From Thermoplasmatota archaeon (GTDB taxonomy: Archaea; Thermoplasmatota; E2; DHVEG-1), in NCBI GenBank assembly GCA_029762575.1, contig JARVGL010000007.1, positions 1 to 38,132 on the forward strand: 38,132 bases of DNA. The letters are read 5' to 3'. The notes under the pieces were generated by a model. That model did not search any database. It saw only the letters and a list, made by a program, of their open reading frames with translations, and had not been told where the DNA came from. The first letter of the stretch is position 1, and every line of letters begins with the position of its first letter. Made by a program: the position numbers and the translations under genes. Positions 9,069-17,716 of this stretch are shown here, piece after piece.

Positions 9069-9101
9069 CATCATCCCTCATTTCGTATCTATACTCTATC
9101 T

Positions 9102-9656
9102 CTACTCATATTTCAAAGCGTCAATGCAATCCTCACAGAGAAGTCGCCCTTCGACATTGTGTAGATTAGTTGAAAGGGTATTACAATCCTCACATTTACC
9201 TGAAAACACTTGCTGTTTATAATATGATTCATCCCGAGGGTGAATAACCGCCCATTCTTCAGAGATCTCTCGCAATAATGGAGAAAGACGGGCGATGTCC
9301 TTGATAGTGATGATACCTAGCAGTCTATCGTTCTCGATGACCGGGAGTCGTTTGATATTGCATTTTCCCATGATCCTCATCGCTTCATCAATGTTCACAT
9401 AAGGGTCAATGACCATGATCGGTGATGTCATTATCATAGAGACCATTACATCCTTAGCTTGCTTTCCTACTGATACCACTTTTCTGATGATATCACTCTC
9501 AGTGATGATGCCAATAGGTTTTTTGTCGACTACGATGCAATTACCTATTTTATGCTGGGTCATAAGAACCGCTGCATCCTGCACACTTGTATTTGGGGAG
9601 ACCGTCACTGGTTTGACCTTCATTGCCTCCCGAACGATGACATTACCTTTATTCAT
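9102..9656 (-). CDS. CBS-pair protein with C-terminal zinc ribbon
   Basis: A 184-residue protein with one Bateman module (two CBS domains, about residues 8-125) followed by a short zinc ribbon built from two CxxC pairs (CEDCNTL and CEDCIDAL) at the C-terminus. Archaea often have such CBS-zinc-ribbon proteins, whose partners are largely unknown. A GAGGAA ribosome site lies eight to ten bases before the ATG. It is the first gene of a leftward unit with the four-CBS protein and the winged-helix/zinc-ribbon protein, and it is divergent from the Hjc gene with about 85 bases between them. Confidence 0.85.
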   Translation of the reverse strand: MNKGNVIVREAMKVKPVTVSPNTSVQDAAVLMTQHKIGNCIVVDKKPIGIITESDIIRKVVSVGKQAKDVMVSMIMTSPIMVIDPYVNIDEAMRIMGKCNIKRLPVIENDRLLGIITIKDIARLSPLLREISEEWAVIHPRDESYYKQQVFSGKCEDCNTLSTNLHNVEGRLLCEDCIDALKYE

Positions 9657-9741
9657 TGAATGTTCCTCGGTATTATTTCATATCGTTAATATTCAAGGAC
9701 TATTTATCAAAACCATTAAAACCTTTCGATTGATTGGAACC

Positions 9742-10263
9742 ATGGTGGATATGAACGGGAGCCAATATGAACGTGAATTTCGCTGCATCCTAGAAGCAGA
9801 GCAAAAAATCCTTGAAAAAGTGACAAAAACATGCTCAGTACTTGAAAAGGAGAACTATCTAAAGATAAAAAGAAGGCCCTTTGCAGTCATACGAGCCGCA
9901 GGATCCTTTGGTATCGACCTTGTGGCAGTACGTGGAGATATATCGTTTCTTGTGGAAATAAAGACCAGTGGTGCGAATACGTTACATTTCAGCAGCATCA
10001 ATGGAAAACTCCAAGAACAAGCAATAGTGATGAAGTCGATCTGTGAAAAGACCTGTACACTTCCAGTCTATGCATTTCGCTTGAAGAACCATCGAGGGGA
10101 TAGTTGGAGGGTGTTCACATTAGATCTAGATACGCTTTCAGGTCGACTTGAGATCCTCCATCGACGTATACCCTTACTTGAAAAAAGTAAGAACAATAAT
10201 TATATCATGCGATGGGAAAAAGGAATGAGACTATCAGATTTCATCTCTTATCTTAATCAATAG
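9742..10263 (+). CDS. hjc: Hjc-type Holliday junction resolvase / archaeal endonuclease
   Basis: About 173 residues of the archaeal Holliday junction resolvase family with the PD-(D/E)xK nuclease core. The first catalytic Glu is in QYERE near the N-terminus, the Asp in GSFGIDLVAV, and the E-x-K pair in FLVEIKTS. The family cuts four-way junctions in recombination and fork repair. The protein is longer than typical Hjc (about 120-140 residues), with a C-terminal extension ending in MRWEKGMRLSDFISYLNQ. The open frame extends far upstream over the CBS gene, but a TATA box (CTATTTATC, 9700-9708) predicts transcription starting near 9730. This leaves ATG 9742 (or 9751) as the start and a very short leader. 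Confidence 0.85.
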   Translation: MVDMNGSQYEREFRCILEAEQKILEKVTKTCSVLEKENYLKIKRRPFAVIRAAGSFGIDLVAVRGDISFLVEIKTSGANTLHFSSINGKLQEQAIVMKSICEKTCTLPVYAFRLKNHRGDSWRVFTLDLDTLSGRLEILHRRIPLLEKSKNNNYIMRWEKGMRLSDFISYLNQ

Positions 10264-10316
10264 GAAATTCGTTCGAAATGTTTTAGAACAATCATATGTT
10301 TCTGTTGTGAAGAACT

Positions 10317-10757
10317 ATGAAAAAGATACTTATTGCCTATGATGGTTCGGAAGCCTCAAAGAAAGCAATTGATGTTGGTCTGAAATGTGCCCAAAAGGAT
10401 GATTCCATCGTTTTAATAACGGTGATACCTGCTGAACTTGTTGAATCATCGTTTACTAAGATGTTATTACCAACGATTGATATGAGTTCAGTTGTTCAAT
10501 CAGGCGGCTTTAAAGAAAAAGCAATGGAATCGTTATCAACACTAGCAGATTCTATCAATGCAAATGTCAGTCAGATAAATGTTGATGTTGAGATCGGTGA
10601 TCCTGCGGATGAGATCCTCCTTGCAGCTAAAAAACTCGAGGTCGATATCATCGTTGTTGGATATAAAGGGTATGGGAAAGAAGGTCGCTTCCTCCTCGGT
10701 AGTGTAACAGACAAGGTCGTTCGCTATGCAGGGGTCTCCGTTCTCGTCGTCCGATAG
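10317..10757 (+). CDS. Universal stress protein (UspA family)
   Basis: A 146-residue single-domain UspA protein. It begins with the strand KKILIAYDGSEASKKAI, and the C-terminal nucleotide-binding motif is VGYKGYGKEGRFLLGSVTDKVVRYAGVSVLVVR, matching the ATP-binding G-2x-G-9x-G(S/T) subtype. Such proteins bind ATP or AMP and are induced in starvation and stress. It stands between Hjc and coaBC, all rightward, with gaps of 53 and 21 bases, so co-transcription with coaBC is possible. The nearby CBS proteins are also predicted adenosine-nucleotide binders, but a functional link is only a guess. Confidence 0.9.
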   Translation: MKKILIAYDGSEASKKAIDVGLKCAQKDDSIVLITVIPAELVESSFTKMLLPTIDMSSVVQSGGFKEKAMESLSTLADSINANVSQINVDVEIGDPADEILLAAKKLEVDIIVVGYKGYGKEGRFLLGSVTDKVVRYAGVSVLVVR

Positions 10758-10778
10758 GATATTAAAGAATAGTGTCAT

Positions 10779-12005
10779 GTGGATTTCATGCATCCCTCAG
10801 AAGAGATTCGAGGAACAAAAACCAAGCTTCTCGCTGGGAAACAGATAATCCTAGGTGTCACCGGAAGCATTGCTGCAGTTCAAACCATCCAGCTTTCACG
10901 GGAGTTCATCCGTCACGGTGCAGATGTCATCCCTGTGATGAGCCCTGCAGCAACCCGTATCATCCATCCAGATGCTCTCTATTTTGCAACAGGTCATCAA
11001 CCAATATGTGAACTATCTGGAGATACTGAACATGTCCGCTATTGTGGTAAGACAAAGAGTCCTGCGGACCTCTACCTTCTTTGTCCTTGTACTGCAAATA
11101 CTCTATCTAAGATAGCCTATGGTATCGATGACACAGCAGTGACTACCTTTGCAACGACCGCTCTAGGGTCAAACATCCCTCTTGTTCTTGTTCCTGCGAT
11201 GCATCAATCAATGTATGACCATGTTATCGTCAAACAAAATATCGATCTTCTTCGAAAAAAAGGGTTACTGTTCATCGATCCCAATCTGGAATCAAACAAG
11301 GCAAAGCTTGCATCCATCGAAATGATAACGCATGAGACCATACGGCTCCTTGGCAACCATATCTATGATGGAACACATGTTCTCATCATCGGTGGATCTA
11401 GCTGTGAACCAATCGATACGGTTCGATGCATCTGTAATACTAGCTCAGGTAAAACTGCTCTTGCTCTTGCCACCACCGCGTATCATCAAGGAGCAGAGGT
11501 TGAACTCTGGTATGGATCAAGCCAACAACAAGTACCTACTTTTATAAAGGATGTGAAAAGGTTCTCTTCAGTTAAAGACGTTGAAGAGATGATTCAAGAT
11601 CGAGATCTGTCAACGGTTGATCTTATCATCGTCTGTGCAGCATTATCAGATTATCTTCCCGAAAAAACAAACGAGAAGATCCCTTCAGAAAAAAAGGAGT
11701 TAAACATCATCTGTCATCCTGCTCCTAACATTCTCTCCCTTATTCGAAAAAAAGCTCCACAGGTACCCCTTGTTGGTTTTAAACTTGAAAGTAACGAAAA
11801 AACCCTAATTAAGAAAGCTGAGGACCTTAGAGCGCGACATCATCTCACTCTTGTTGTTGCTAACACGACAAGTAATCTTTCCACGGAAGACGGATCGGTT
11901 CATCTTATTGGAGAAAAAGGCCAGATAAAAAAGATAAATGGTACAAAGAACGATATCGCTATGGAAATACTCTGTTTTTTACATGAGACGATACATCATG
12001 ATTAA
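10779..12005 (+). CDS. coaBC: Bifunctional phosphopantothenoylcysteine decarboxylase / phosphopantothenate-cysteine ligase
   Basis: A 408-residue CoaBC, which ligates cysteine to 4'-phosphopantothenate and decarboxylates the product in CoA synthesis. The N-terminal flavoprotein CoaC half shows ILGVTGSIAAVQTIQL, the ADLYLLCPCTANTLSKIAYG segment and PAMHQSMY, the archaeal form of the PAMN motif. The CoaB half begins at about residue 195 with GGSSCEPIDTVRCICNTSSG, followed by AALSDYLPEK and the GFKLE segment. A GTG at 10779 and an ATG three codons later (10788) are both possible starts. Its last eight bases overlap the pantoate kinase gene, so the two are translated together. They supply consecutive parts of the archaeal CoA pathway. 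Confidence 0.95.
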   Translation: MDFMHPSEEIRGTKTKLLAGKQIILGVTGSIAAVQTIQLSREFIRHGADVIPVMSPAATRIIHPDALYFATGHQPICELSGDTEHVRYCGKTKSPADLYLLCPCTANTLSKIAYGIDDTAVTTFATTALGSNIPLVLVPAMHQSMYDHVIVKQNIDLLRKKGLLFIDPNLESNKAKLASIEMITHETIRLLGNHIYDGTHVLIIGGSSCEPIDTVRCICNTSSGKTALALATTAYHQGAEVELWYGSSQQQVPTFIKDVKRFSSVKDVEEMIQDRDLSTVDLIIVCAALSDYLPEKTNEKIPSEKKELNIICHPAPNILSLIRKKAPQVPLVGFKLESNEKTLIKKAEDLRARHHLTLVVANTTSNLSTEDGSVHLIGEKGQIKKINGTKNDIAMEILCFLHETIHHD

Positions 12006-12879
12006 TGCATCCGCATTTGCACCAGGTCATATCTCAGGGTTTTTTCAACCAGTCTTTGATCCAACTAACGTCTATAAAACAGGTTCTCGAGGTGCAGGAT
12101 TCAGTGTAACTCTTGGTTCAACATCACAAGTTACCGTTGAAGAATCCAAACAACAAACGATACACGTCTATCTAAACGATGTCCTCATTGATTCCCCTTT
12201 GATCACCAGTTGTATCGTTCAGCTCATTGGAGCGCAACCGCTCAAGATCATTAGTAAAATCGATAACGACCTACCAATGAGCCAAGGATTTGGGATGAGC
12301 GCAGCAGGAGTACTTAGCACCTCTTATGCTCTTACCTCTTGTCTACATCTTTCACTTGAAGATGCGGTCAAGGCAGCGCATGCAGCAGAAGTAAAGCTTA
12401 TGACCGGTTTAGGTGATGTGCTCGGTAGTAAAACCGGTGGTTTTGAGATACGCAGTGACCCAGGACTGCCACCATGGGGATTTATACATAAGATACCTCT
12501 AAAAAAAGAGATGGTACTCTGTATTGTTGATACGGGTATTGATACAAAAAAAGTACTAACCGATGAGAAACAACGAAGCATAATCGATGTTGAAGGAAGG
12601 ATATGTACCGATACATTGTTAGAAGACCCTAGCCTAGAACATTTCTTTGCACTTTCAGAATCATTTGCTCGTAGAACGGGTCTAGCGAACAAGTCGGTCA
12701 TCAAAGCAATCGATGCAGCAAAAACACAAGGGATTGTGAGTATGTGTATGTTAGGTCATTCGATTTTTGCTACGGGATCCACAGATAAACTAGTAGATAT
12801 CCTTAAGGATTTTGGGGATGTCTATGTTACTGATATTGATACTGTTGGTGCCCGGATCATACACAACGATGAAGCGTAA
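11998..12879 (+). CDS. Pantoate kinase (archaeal GHMP family)
   Basis: A 293-residue GHMP-superfamily kinase matching archaeal pantoate kinase, which phosphorylates pantoate before beta-alanine is added by phosphopantothenate synthetase, the reverse of the bacterial order. Visible motifs are the N-terminal NASAFAPGHISGFF, the GHMP phosphate loop PMSQGFGMSAAGVLS, and the C-terminal MCMLGHSIFATG segment. The frame is open for 60 bases upstream, but the ATG at 11998 overlaps the coaBC stop (ATGATTAA), and residue 2 onward matches the family start, so I use it. Phosphopantothenate synthetase is not in the window. A likely bidirectional terminator follows. Confidence 0.9.
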   Translation: MINASAFAPGHISGFFQPVFDPTNVYKTGSRGAGFSVTLGSTSQVTVEESKQQTIHVYLNDVLIDSPLITSCIVQLIGAQPLKIISKIDNDLPMSQGFGMSAAGVLSTSYALTSCLHLSLEDAVKAAHAAEVKLMTGLGDVLGSKTGGFEIRSDPGLPPWGFIHKIPLKKEMVLCIVDTGIDTKKVLTDEKQRSIIDVEGRICTDTLLEDPSLEHFFALSESFARRTGLANKSVIKAIDAAKTQGIVSMCMLGHSIFATGSTDKLVDILKDFGDVYVTDIDTVGARIIHNDEA

Positions 12880-12920
12880 AGCCTACGGCATCCTTAATCA
12901 GTATGAATAGAAAAAGAGGG

Positions 12921-12951
12921 GGAACCGTTTCCAAAAAAATGAAACGTTTCC
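12921..12951. terminator. Bidirectional hairpin terminator
   Basis: An 11-base stem with one mismatch (GGAACCGTTTC at 12921-12931, GAAACGTTTCC at 12941-12951) around a loop rich in A. It lies between the convergent pantoate kinase and POR beta genes. T-rich sequence follows the stem on both strands (CTTTTATC rightward, CTCTTTTTC leftward), so it could end both transcripts. Confidence 0.6.
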
Positions 12952-12971
12952 TTATTGTGTCTTTTATCGAT

Positions 12972-13877
12972 TTATAAGAACTCTTTCTGATATCGTTCCC
13001 ATCGTTTGTCGATATGTTGTTGGATGAGCTTGAGTTTTTCTTCATCCTTCTTTGGAACGAACAGATGCCGGAACCGACCTTGATGTTTGATCCATTCCTC
13101 AGCTGGTTTCCGTTTGATCTTTCCTTCAAGCAGAATCTTACTTTTCCCGTTGAATGTGACGATATCGTTCTCACATTCATATAATGTCCAAGCACCGGTC
13201 TCAATAGCTAGATCCCCCATTTCAACAGTGAGGTCCATACTGAACCGCCATCCTGGTGGACAGGGAGCAAGTATCTCAATATATTTAGGTCCTTTGATAC
13301 CTTTAGCCTTTTGTACCTTTCGATATAGATCCTCTGGTTGACTGATACAAGCTTGAGCGGAATAAGGGATATGATGAGCCCGGACGATATCCCCCATCTC
13401 TTTATAGAACTCGGTTTTACCTGATACTGTGGTCGTCGTCCATGCACTATAGGGTGTTGCACCACTCCGCTGGACACCTGTGTTTGAATAGATCTGATTA
13501 TTATAACAGATATAGATGAAATTCGTTCCTCGTTCTAAAGCCCCAGAGAGCGCTTGGATGCCGATATCATAGGTCCCACCATCGCCAGCCCATGCAAGAA
13601 CAGTGGTATCCTCTTTTCCCTGCTGACGAAGCGATGCTTCCACTCCTGAAGCACCAGCGGCTGCTGCTTCAAAGGCGATGTTCATCACCGGGACATCAAA
13701 TGAGGTTTTTGGGTACAAGCTTTCAATGACTGCGGTACAGCAAGCTGGAACGACCATGATAGTGTTCTTTCCTAGTGCTTTTAACACAAGTCGAAGTGCG
13801 ATAGTAGCTGGACATCCAGGACATGCTGCGTTTCCTTGAAAGAGACATTCTTCAATAGGGAGATCTTTTAATGCCAT
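12972..13877 (-). CDS. porB: Pyruvate:ferredoxin oxidoreductase, beta subunit
   Basis: A 301-residue thiamine-diphosphate-binding subunit. The 4Fe-4S ligands include the N-terminal C-x2-C of AACPGCPATIALRL and later cysteines. The ThDP motif is GDGGTYDIGIQALSGA followed by the NN of CYNNQIYSNTGVQRS. The YxNTGxQRSGATP signature points to pyruvate rather than other 2-oxoacids. It catalyses pyruvate + CoA + oxidised ferredoxin -> acetyl-CoA + CO2 + reduced ferredoxin with the other three subunits. The start has a strong GGAGGTGAG ribosome site that contains the stop region of porA, only three bases away. It is the last gene of the four-subunit operon. Confidence 0.95.
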   Translation of the reverse strand: MALKDLPIEECLFQGNAACPGCPATIALRLVLKALGKNTIMVVPACCTAVIESLYPKTSFDVPVMNIAFEAAAAGASGVEASLRQQGKEDTTVLAWAGDGGTYDIGIQALSGALERGTNFIYICYNNQIYSNTGVQRSGATPYSAWTTTTVSGKTEFYKEMGDIVRAHHIPYSAQACISQPEDLYRKVQKAKGIKGPKYIEILAPCPPGWRFSMDLTVEMGDLAIETGAWTLYECENDIVTFNGKSKILLEGKIKRKPAEEWIKHQGRFRHLFVPKKDEEKLKLIQQHIDKRWERYQKEFL

Positions 13878-13880
13878 AGT

Positions 13881-15047
13881 TTACTCACCTCCATCAAAAC
13901 CAAACCAGATTTGACTATTGTTAACCTTTTTACTCTTGATGGCCTTCTTACACATTGTCTCTATATCATGATATGGGACATCTTTACCGCCAAGACCTGC
14001 GATAAAACCAGTCACCTTTGTATCAGATACTCCATATAATGCGGATTTGATCTCGTTATAGAATGCACCATTTGACCCGATCGATATATTCCTATCAATG
14101 ACGATGAGTTCTGATTGTTTTGCTAGTTTTCTGATCTCCTCTTCGGGGAATGGTCTAAATACCCGCAATCGTGCAAGACCTATCTTTATCCCTTCTTTTC
14201 GTAGATTGTTGATGGCGGCTTTGCTCTCAGCACCAATAGCTCCTGTTGAGATAAGGATATATTCCGCGTCATCACAATGGTAATATTCAATGAGATCCCC
14301 GTGATGTCGTCCGAATTGTCTTTCCCATTCTTTAGCTACATCTTTGATGATCTTTTTCGCATGATCCTGAGCATCCTGCATCCCCTTTCGGATATGTTCA
14401 TAATACGCGGTGCCGATGATGTTACCATGGGTGACTGGATTATTGACATCGAGTTTCCAATGAGGTTTGAATGGTGGGAGGAAATCATCGATCTCTTTTT
14501 GTGTAGGGATATCAGCAGGCATAGAGGTATGGGAGAGGATGAACGCATTATAGTTTATCATGACAGGGAGAACGATCTTCTCATGTTCCGCTATCTTAAA
14601 GGATTGGATGATGGTATCAAATATCTCTTGGTTGCTACTACAGTAGAATTGTATCCAACCGGTATCCCGTTGTGCAATGGAATCATTTTCATCTGTCCAG
14701 ATATTCCAACCTGGTCCAATAACACGGTTGATGTTACACATGACGATGGGTAACCGAGCAAGAGACGCCCAATGAAGCATCTCATGCATAAGGAGGAGAC
14801 CATGGGATGAGGTAGCGGTGAACGTTCGAGATCCTGTTTCGCTAGCACCAATACAGGCAGCCATCGCGGAATGTTCACTCTCTACACAGATATACTCTCC
14901 TTTGTACTCCCCATTTGCCACATAATTGGCAATACCTTCAACAAGTGTTGTTTGAGGGGTGATTGGATATGCTGCGACCACTTGGGGTCTAGCCATGACA
15001 GCAGCTTTTGCTGCGATATAATTCCCTGTATCGATCATAATGGTCAT
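13881..15047 (-). CDS. porA: Pyruvate:ferredoxin oxidoreductase, alpha subunit
   Basis: About 388 residues, the usual length of the archaeal alpha subunit. Recognisable parts are the pyrimidine-binding domain with AAYPITPQTTLVEGIA, the conserved Glu segment VESEHSAMAACIGASETGSRTFTATSS, and the HEMLHWASLARLPIVM and NRVIGPGWNIW stretches. A transketolase C-terminal-like domain follows (LISTGAIGAESKAAINNLR). The frame is open 15 codons further, but the ATG at 15047 overlaps the delta-subunit stop as ATGA and has a GGGAGG ribosome site, so it is the likely start. Translation is coupled along gamma, delta and alpha. Confidence 0.95.
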   Translation of the reverse strand: MTIMIDTGNYIAAKAAVMARPQVVAAYPITPQTTLVEGIANYVANGEYKGEYICVESEHSAMAACIGASETGSRTFTATSSHGLLLMHEMLHWASLARLPIVMCNINRVIGPGWNIWTDENDSIAQRDTGWIQFYCSSNQEIFDTIIQSFKIAEHEKIVLPVMINYNAFILSHTSMPADIPTQKEIDDFLPPFKPHWKLDVNNPVTHGNIIGTAYYEHIRKGMQDAQDHAKKIIKDVAKEWERQFGRHHGDLIEYYHCDDAEYILISTGAIGAESKAAINNLRKEGIKIGLARLRVFRPFPEEEIRKLAKQSELIVIDRNISIGSNGAFYNEIKSALYGVSDTKVTGFIAGLGGKDVPYHDIETMCKKAIKSKKVNNSQIWFGFDGGE

Positions 15048-15316
15048 TCTTTTTTCGCCTCCCGATCCATTGTAATGGCTTTCACCTTGCATACATTAGA
15101 ACAGACACCACATCCTTTACAATAATCATAATTGATTTCAACCGAGTTATCTTTGTTTCTTTTAATGCTGCCTTCAGGACAAAAGATCCAGCAACGAAGA
15201 CATTTCACACATTTAGATACGTCAAGAACTGGTCTGAAGACACGCCAACTCCCCGTCTTACCCATAGCCCCCTCTTGAGGATATGAGAGAGAGGTGATGA
15301 CCTTGTATTTTTTCAT
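15044..15316 (-). CDS. porD: Pyruvate:ferredoxin oxidoreductase, delta subunit (2x4Fe-4S ferredoxin)
   Basis: A 90-residue dicluster ferredoxin subunit. The two motifs are CVKCLRCWIFCPEG and CKGCGVCSNVCK; the usual Pro after the last Cys is replaced by Lys in the second. It carries electrons from the ThDP/4Fe-4S catalytic unit to external ferredoxin. The N-terminal GKTGSWRVFRPV segment is typical of PorD. A near-perfect GGAGGTG ribosome site precedes the start. Its ATG overlaps the gamma-subunit stop and its stop overlaps the alpha-subunit ATG, both as ATGA. Confidence 0.95.
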   Translation of the reverse strand: MKKYKVITSLSYPQEGAMGKTGSWRVFRPVLDVSKCVKCLRCWIFCPEGSIKRNKDNSVEINYDYCKGCGVCSNVCKVKAITMDREAKKE

Positions 15317-15888
15317 GTATCCACCTCCACAGTGTCAAAAGCTTCTTGGGTTGCTTTGACGTTTTTCTCTCCAGCAGTCCCCTTCCATTTCTCCATCACT
15401 GTTTTTTGGATAGATGGTAATGTGACCTTTGAAAGGATCTTAGGTACTGCTCCAAGGATCGGTGTGTTGACAACAGGTATCCCACCGACAGTGATATCAT
15501 ATTTAAGGGCGATACTTGTTGCATCAACCGTAGCGACGTTATATTTCTTTGAAAAGGGAAAGTCCTTTGGAGATTTCCTTGTGTTTATAAGGATCTTTCC
15601 ATCATCTTTTAAGCCTTTGAGCACATCCACTAGATCCATGATGCTTTCATCTTGAACGATGACTATATCCGGTGAATAGATCTCACTACGAAGATGTATC
15701 TCATTTTCTGAGATACGAGCAAACGCTCGGACCGGGGCACCTCGCCGTTCAGCTCCAAAGATAGGAAATGCTTGTAAACCTTTGTTTCCATCCTTAAGAG
15801 CTGCGGAGACCAAGAGATTTGCTGCGGTGACAGATCCTTGTCCACCTCTTCCATGTATCACGATTTCGACCAAGTCTGTTTGAGACAT
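15313..15888 (-). CDS. porG: Pyruvate:ferredoxin oxidoreductase, gamma subunit
   Basis: About 191 residues of the gamma (domain III) subunit, which binds CoA in 2-oxoacid oxidoreductases. The family start is VEIVIHGRGGQGSVTAANLL, followed by FPIFGAERRGAPVRAFARI and the DIVIVQDESIMD segment. The frame is open 13 codons upstream, but the ATG at 15888 has a GGGAG ribosome site about ten bases before it and gives the family-typical start, so I choose it. It is the first gene of the por operon, 68 bases after the thiamine-binding-protein gene on the same strand. Confidence 0.95.
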   Translation of the reverse strand: MSQTDLVEIVIHGRGGQGSVTAANLLVSAALKDGNKGLQAFPIFGAERRGAPVRAFARISENEIHLRSEIYSPDIVIVQDESIMDLVDVLKGLKDDGKILINTRKSPKDFPFSKKYNVATVDATSIALKYDITVGGIPVVNTPILGAVPKILSKVTLPSIQKTVMEKWKGTAGEKNVKATQEAFDTVEVDT

Positions 15889-15956
15889 AATTGATACGCT
15901 CCCAGGATGGGAATGAAGATTCCCCATATAACTGTTTTGACAATTCTTTTGAATAT

Positions 15957-16250
15957 TTAGATGGTTACAGCTTTGATTTTATCTTCTATCGTTGCGTTCT
16001 TATCACGTCGATCATCGATTTTTATCTCTGTTATGACCCGATGTACGCCAGGCATTCCAAGAACCTTGTTATGAGCATGACCCACTGCTTGGAATAATTG
16101 GTCGATTGTCTTTGTCTCAACGACTGTGGCCATCGCATTTATCTCACAACGATCCGTTTCTTTTTGAAGGATGGTAACTGCTTTTTTCACATAACCTGAA
16201 AGATCAACATCTTTTCCGACTGGGGCAATACTAATCTGAGCAATGATCAT
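15957..16250 (-). CDS. MTH1187/YkoF-type thiamine-binding protein
   Basis: A 97-residue protein of the MTH1187 (DUF77, thiamine-binding) family with a ferredoxin-like fold. Typical segments are the start IIAQISIAPVGKDVDLSGYV and the middle YEI-like strand INAMATVVETKTIDQLFQAV with the His-rich GHAHNKVL helix. Family members bind thiamine or a related pyrimidine. It is placed directly upstream of, and in line with, the ThDP-dependent POR operon, which suggests a role in cofactor supply or sensing. That link is inferred from position. It is divergent from malic enzyme. Confidence 0.8.
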   Translation of the reverse strand: MIIAQISIAPVGKDVDLSGYVKKAVTILQKETDRCEINAMATVVETKTIDQLFQAVGHAHNKVLGMPGVHRVITEIKIDDRRDKNATIEDKIKAVTI

Positions 16251-16357
16251 GGTATCATCAAATACTTGATAGATGTCATGGTTTTTTATCTTTCTCTACT
16301 GGTCTTTGAGTAAATGGTAAAAAAGGGATAGTGATATCCATACAAGGAATATGGGGA

Positions 16358-17716
16358 ATGTCTATGACATCAAATGCCACTGAAGAACAATTGATAGAGA
16401 AAGCAAGTAAACCAGGGAAAGATGCGATGAGGCTCCATCCGTATTATCGGGGGAAGATAGAGGTGATCCCAAAATGCAGGGTCAAGGATTTCGATGATTT
16501 TGGTATCTGGTATACACCAGGGGTTGCTGAGCCATGTAAAGCAATCGTTAAGGACCCCTCCCTTGTCTATGAGTATACGAATAAATGGAATACTGTTGCA
16601 GTGGTCAGTGATGGTACCCGTGTCCTAGGATTAGGTGATATCGGTCCTGAAGCAGGTCTTCCCGTGATGGAAGGAAAATCATTATTGTTCAAATACCTAG
16701 GAGGGGTTGATGCACATCCGATCTGTTTAGATACAAAGGACCCCGAAGAGATCATCCAAGCAGTGAAATGGTTAAAACCTAGTTATGGTGGTATCAATCT
16801 AGAGGATATCGAAAAACCAAAATGTTTTGAGATCCTTGCTAGGTTACGTAAAGAGTTAGATATCCCTGTCTGGCATGATGATCAACAAGGGACAGCAACG
16901 ATTGTGACCGCTGGAGCCATCAATGCATTGAAACTTGTTGGCACGTCGTTAGCCGATGCCCATGTTTGTATGATCGGGGCAGGTGCAGCAAATATCGCTA
17001 TTGCTCGTGTGTTGATTGCTGCGGGGATCACTCAAAACCATATCGTCATGGTCGATAGCAAAGGTATCCTACACTCATCTCGAAAAGATTTAGAAGAAGA
17101 CAAAGAGAGGAATCCGGTGAAATGGGAGATGGCACAAAACTCGAATGGAGAAGGCCGAACAGGACCGATCTCTAAAGCATTTGGAGGATGTGATATCTGT
17201 ATAGCGGCCAGTAAACCAGGTCCTGGGACCATAAAAAAAGAATGGCTTGCCACTATGACTGATGATGCGATAGTGTTTGCAACAGCTAATCCTATCCCTG
17301 AGATCTGGCCATGGGAGGCAAAAAAAGCAGGGGTACGTATCTTTGCGACAGGACGATCTGATTTTCCAAACCAGATCAATAACTCACTAGGTTTCCCAGG
17401 TATCTTTAGAGGTACTCTTGATGTCCGTGCTGAGACAATCACTGATGAGATGTGTATCGCTGCAGCCTATGAACTTGCCAGGACCGCAGAGGATGAAGGT
17501 CTAACTGATGATCATATCGTTCCAACTATGGATTCTTGGGAAGTGTTCCCCCGTGAGGCAGTAGCGGTAGGAATGAAAGCCATAGCGCAAGGGATCGCTC
17601 GAGTGAAGATATCTCGAGACGAACTCTACGACCATGCTATGGATGTTATAAAGAAAGCTAGGGATACCACAGGTCTTCTTATGGAAAAAGGATTCATTGA
17701 TGATCCTGATCGATAA
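16358..17716 (+). CDS. Malic enzyme (NAD(P)-dependent malate dehydrogenase, decarboxylating)
   Basis: About 452 residues, the length of the bacterial/archaeal single-domain malic enzyme. It converts malate to pyruvate and CO2 with reduction of NAD(P)+. Key segments are [12 protein letters not shown], the catalytic Lys region [17 protein letters not shown], the metal-binding WHDDQQGTA, the Rossmann loop [13 protein letters not shown] and [22 protein letters not shown] nine codons upstream (16331) is open, but ATG 16358 or 16364 is a better start. It is divergent from the POR unit, which uses its product pyruvate. Its last 23 bases overlap the 3' end of the opposing Lrp-type regulator gene. Confidence 0.93.
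   Translation: MSMTSNATEEQLIEKASKPGKDAMRLHPYYRGKIEVIPKCRVKDFDDFGIWYTPGVAEPCKAIVKDPSLVYEYTNKWNTVAVVSDGTRVLGLGDIGPEAGLPVMEGKSLLFKYLGGVDAHPICLDTKDPEEIIQAVKWLKPSYGGINLEDIEKPKCFEILARLRKELDIPVWHDDQQGTATIVTAGAINALKLVGTSLADAHVCMIGAGAANIAIARVLIAAGITQNHIVMVDSKGILHSSRKDLEEDKERNPVKWEMAQNSNGEGRTGPISKAFGGCDICIAASKPGPGTIKKEWLATMTDDAIVFATANPIPEIWPWEAKKAGVRIFATGRSDFPNQINNSLGFPGIFRGTLDVRAETITDEMCIAAAYELARTAEDEGLTDDHIVPTMDSWEVFPREAVAVGMKAIAQGIARVKISRDELYDHAMDVIKKARDTTGLLMEKGFIDDPDR

Noticed and set aside
9409-9741. Upstream extension of the Hjc reading frame
   Set aside because: It runs antisense over the CBS/zinc-ribbon gene and lies before the TATA box at 9700, so it is not transcribed with the nuclease gene.
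17694-17716. Overlap of malic enzyme and Lrp-type genes as possible misannotation
   Set aside because: Both C-termini match their families in length, so a 23-base convergent overlap is the simpler reading.
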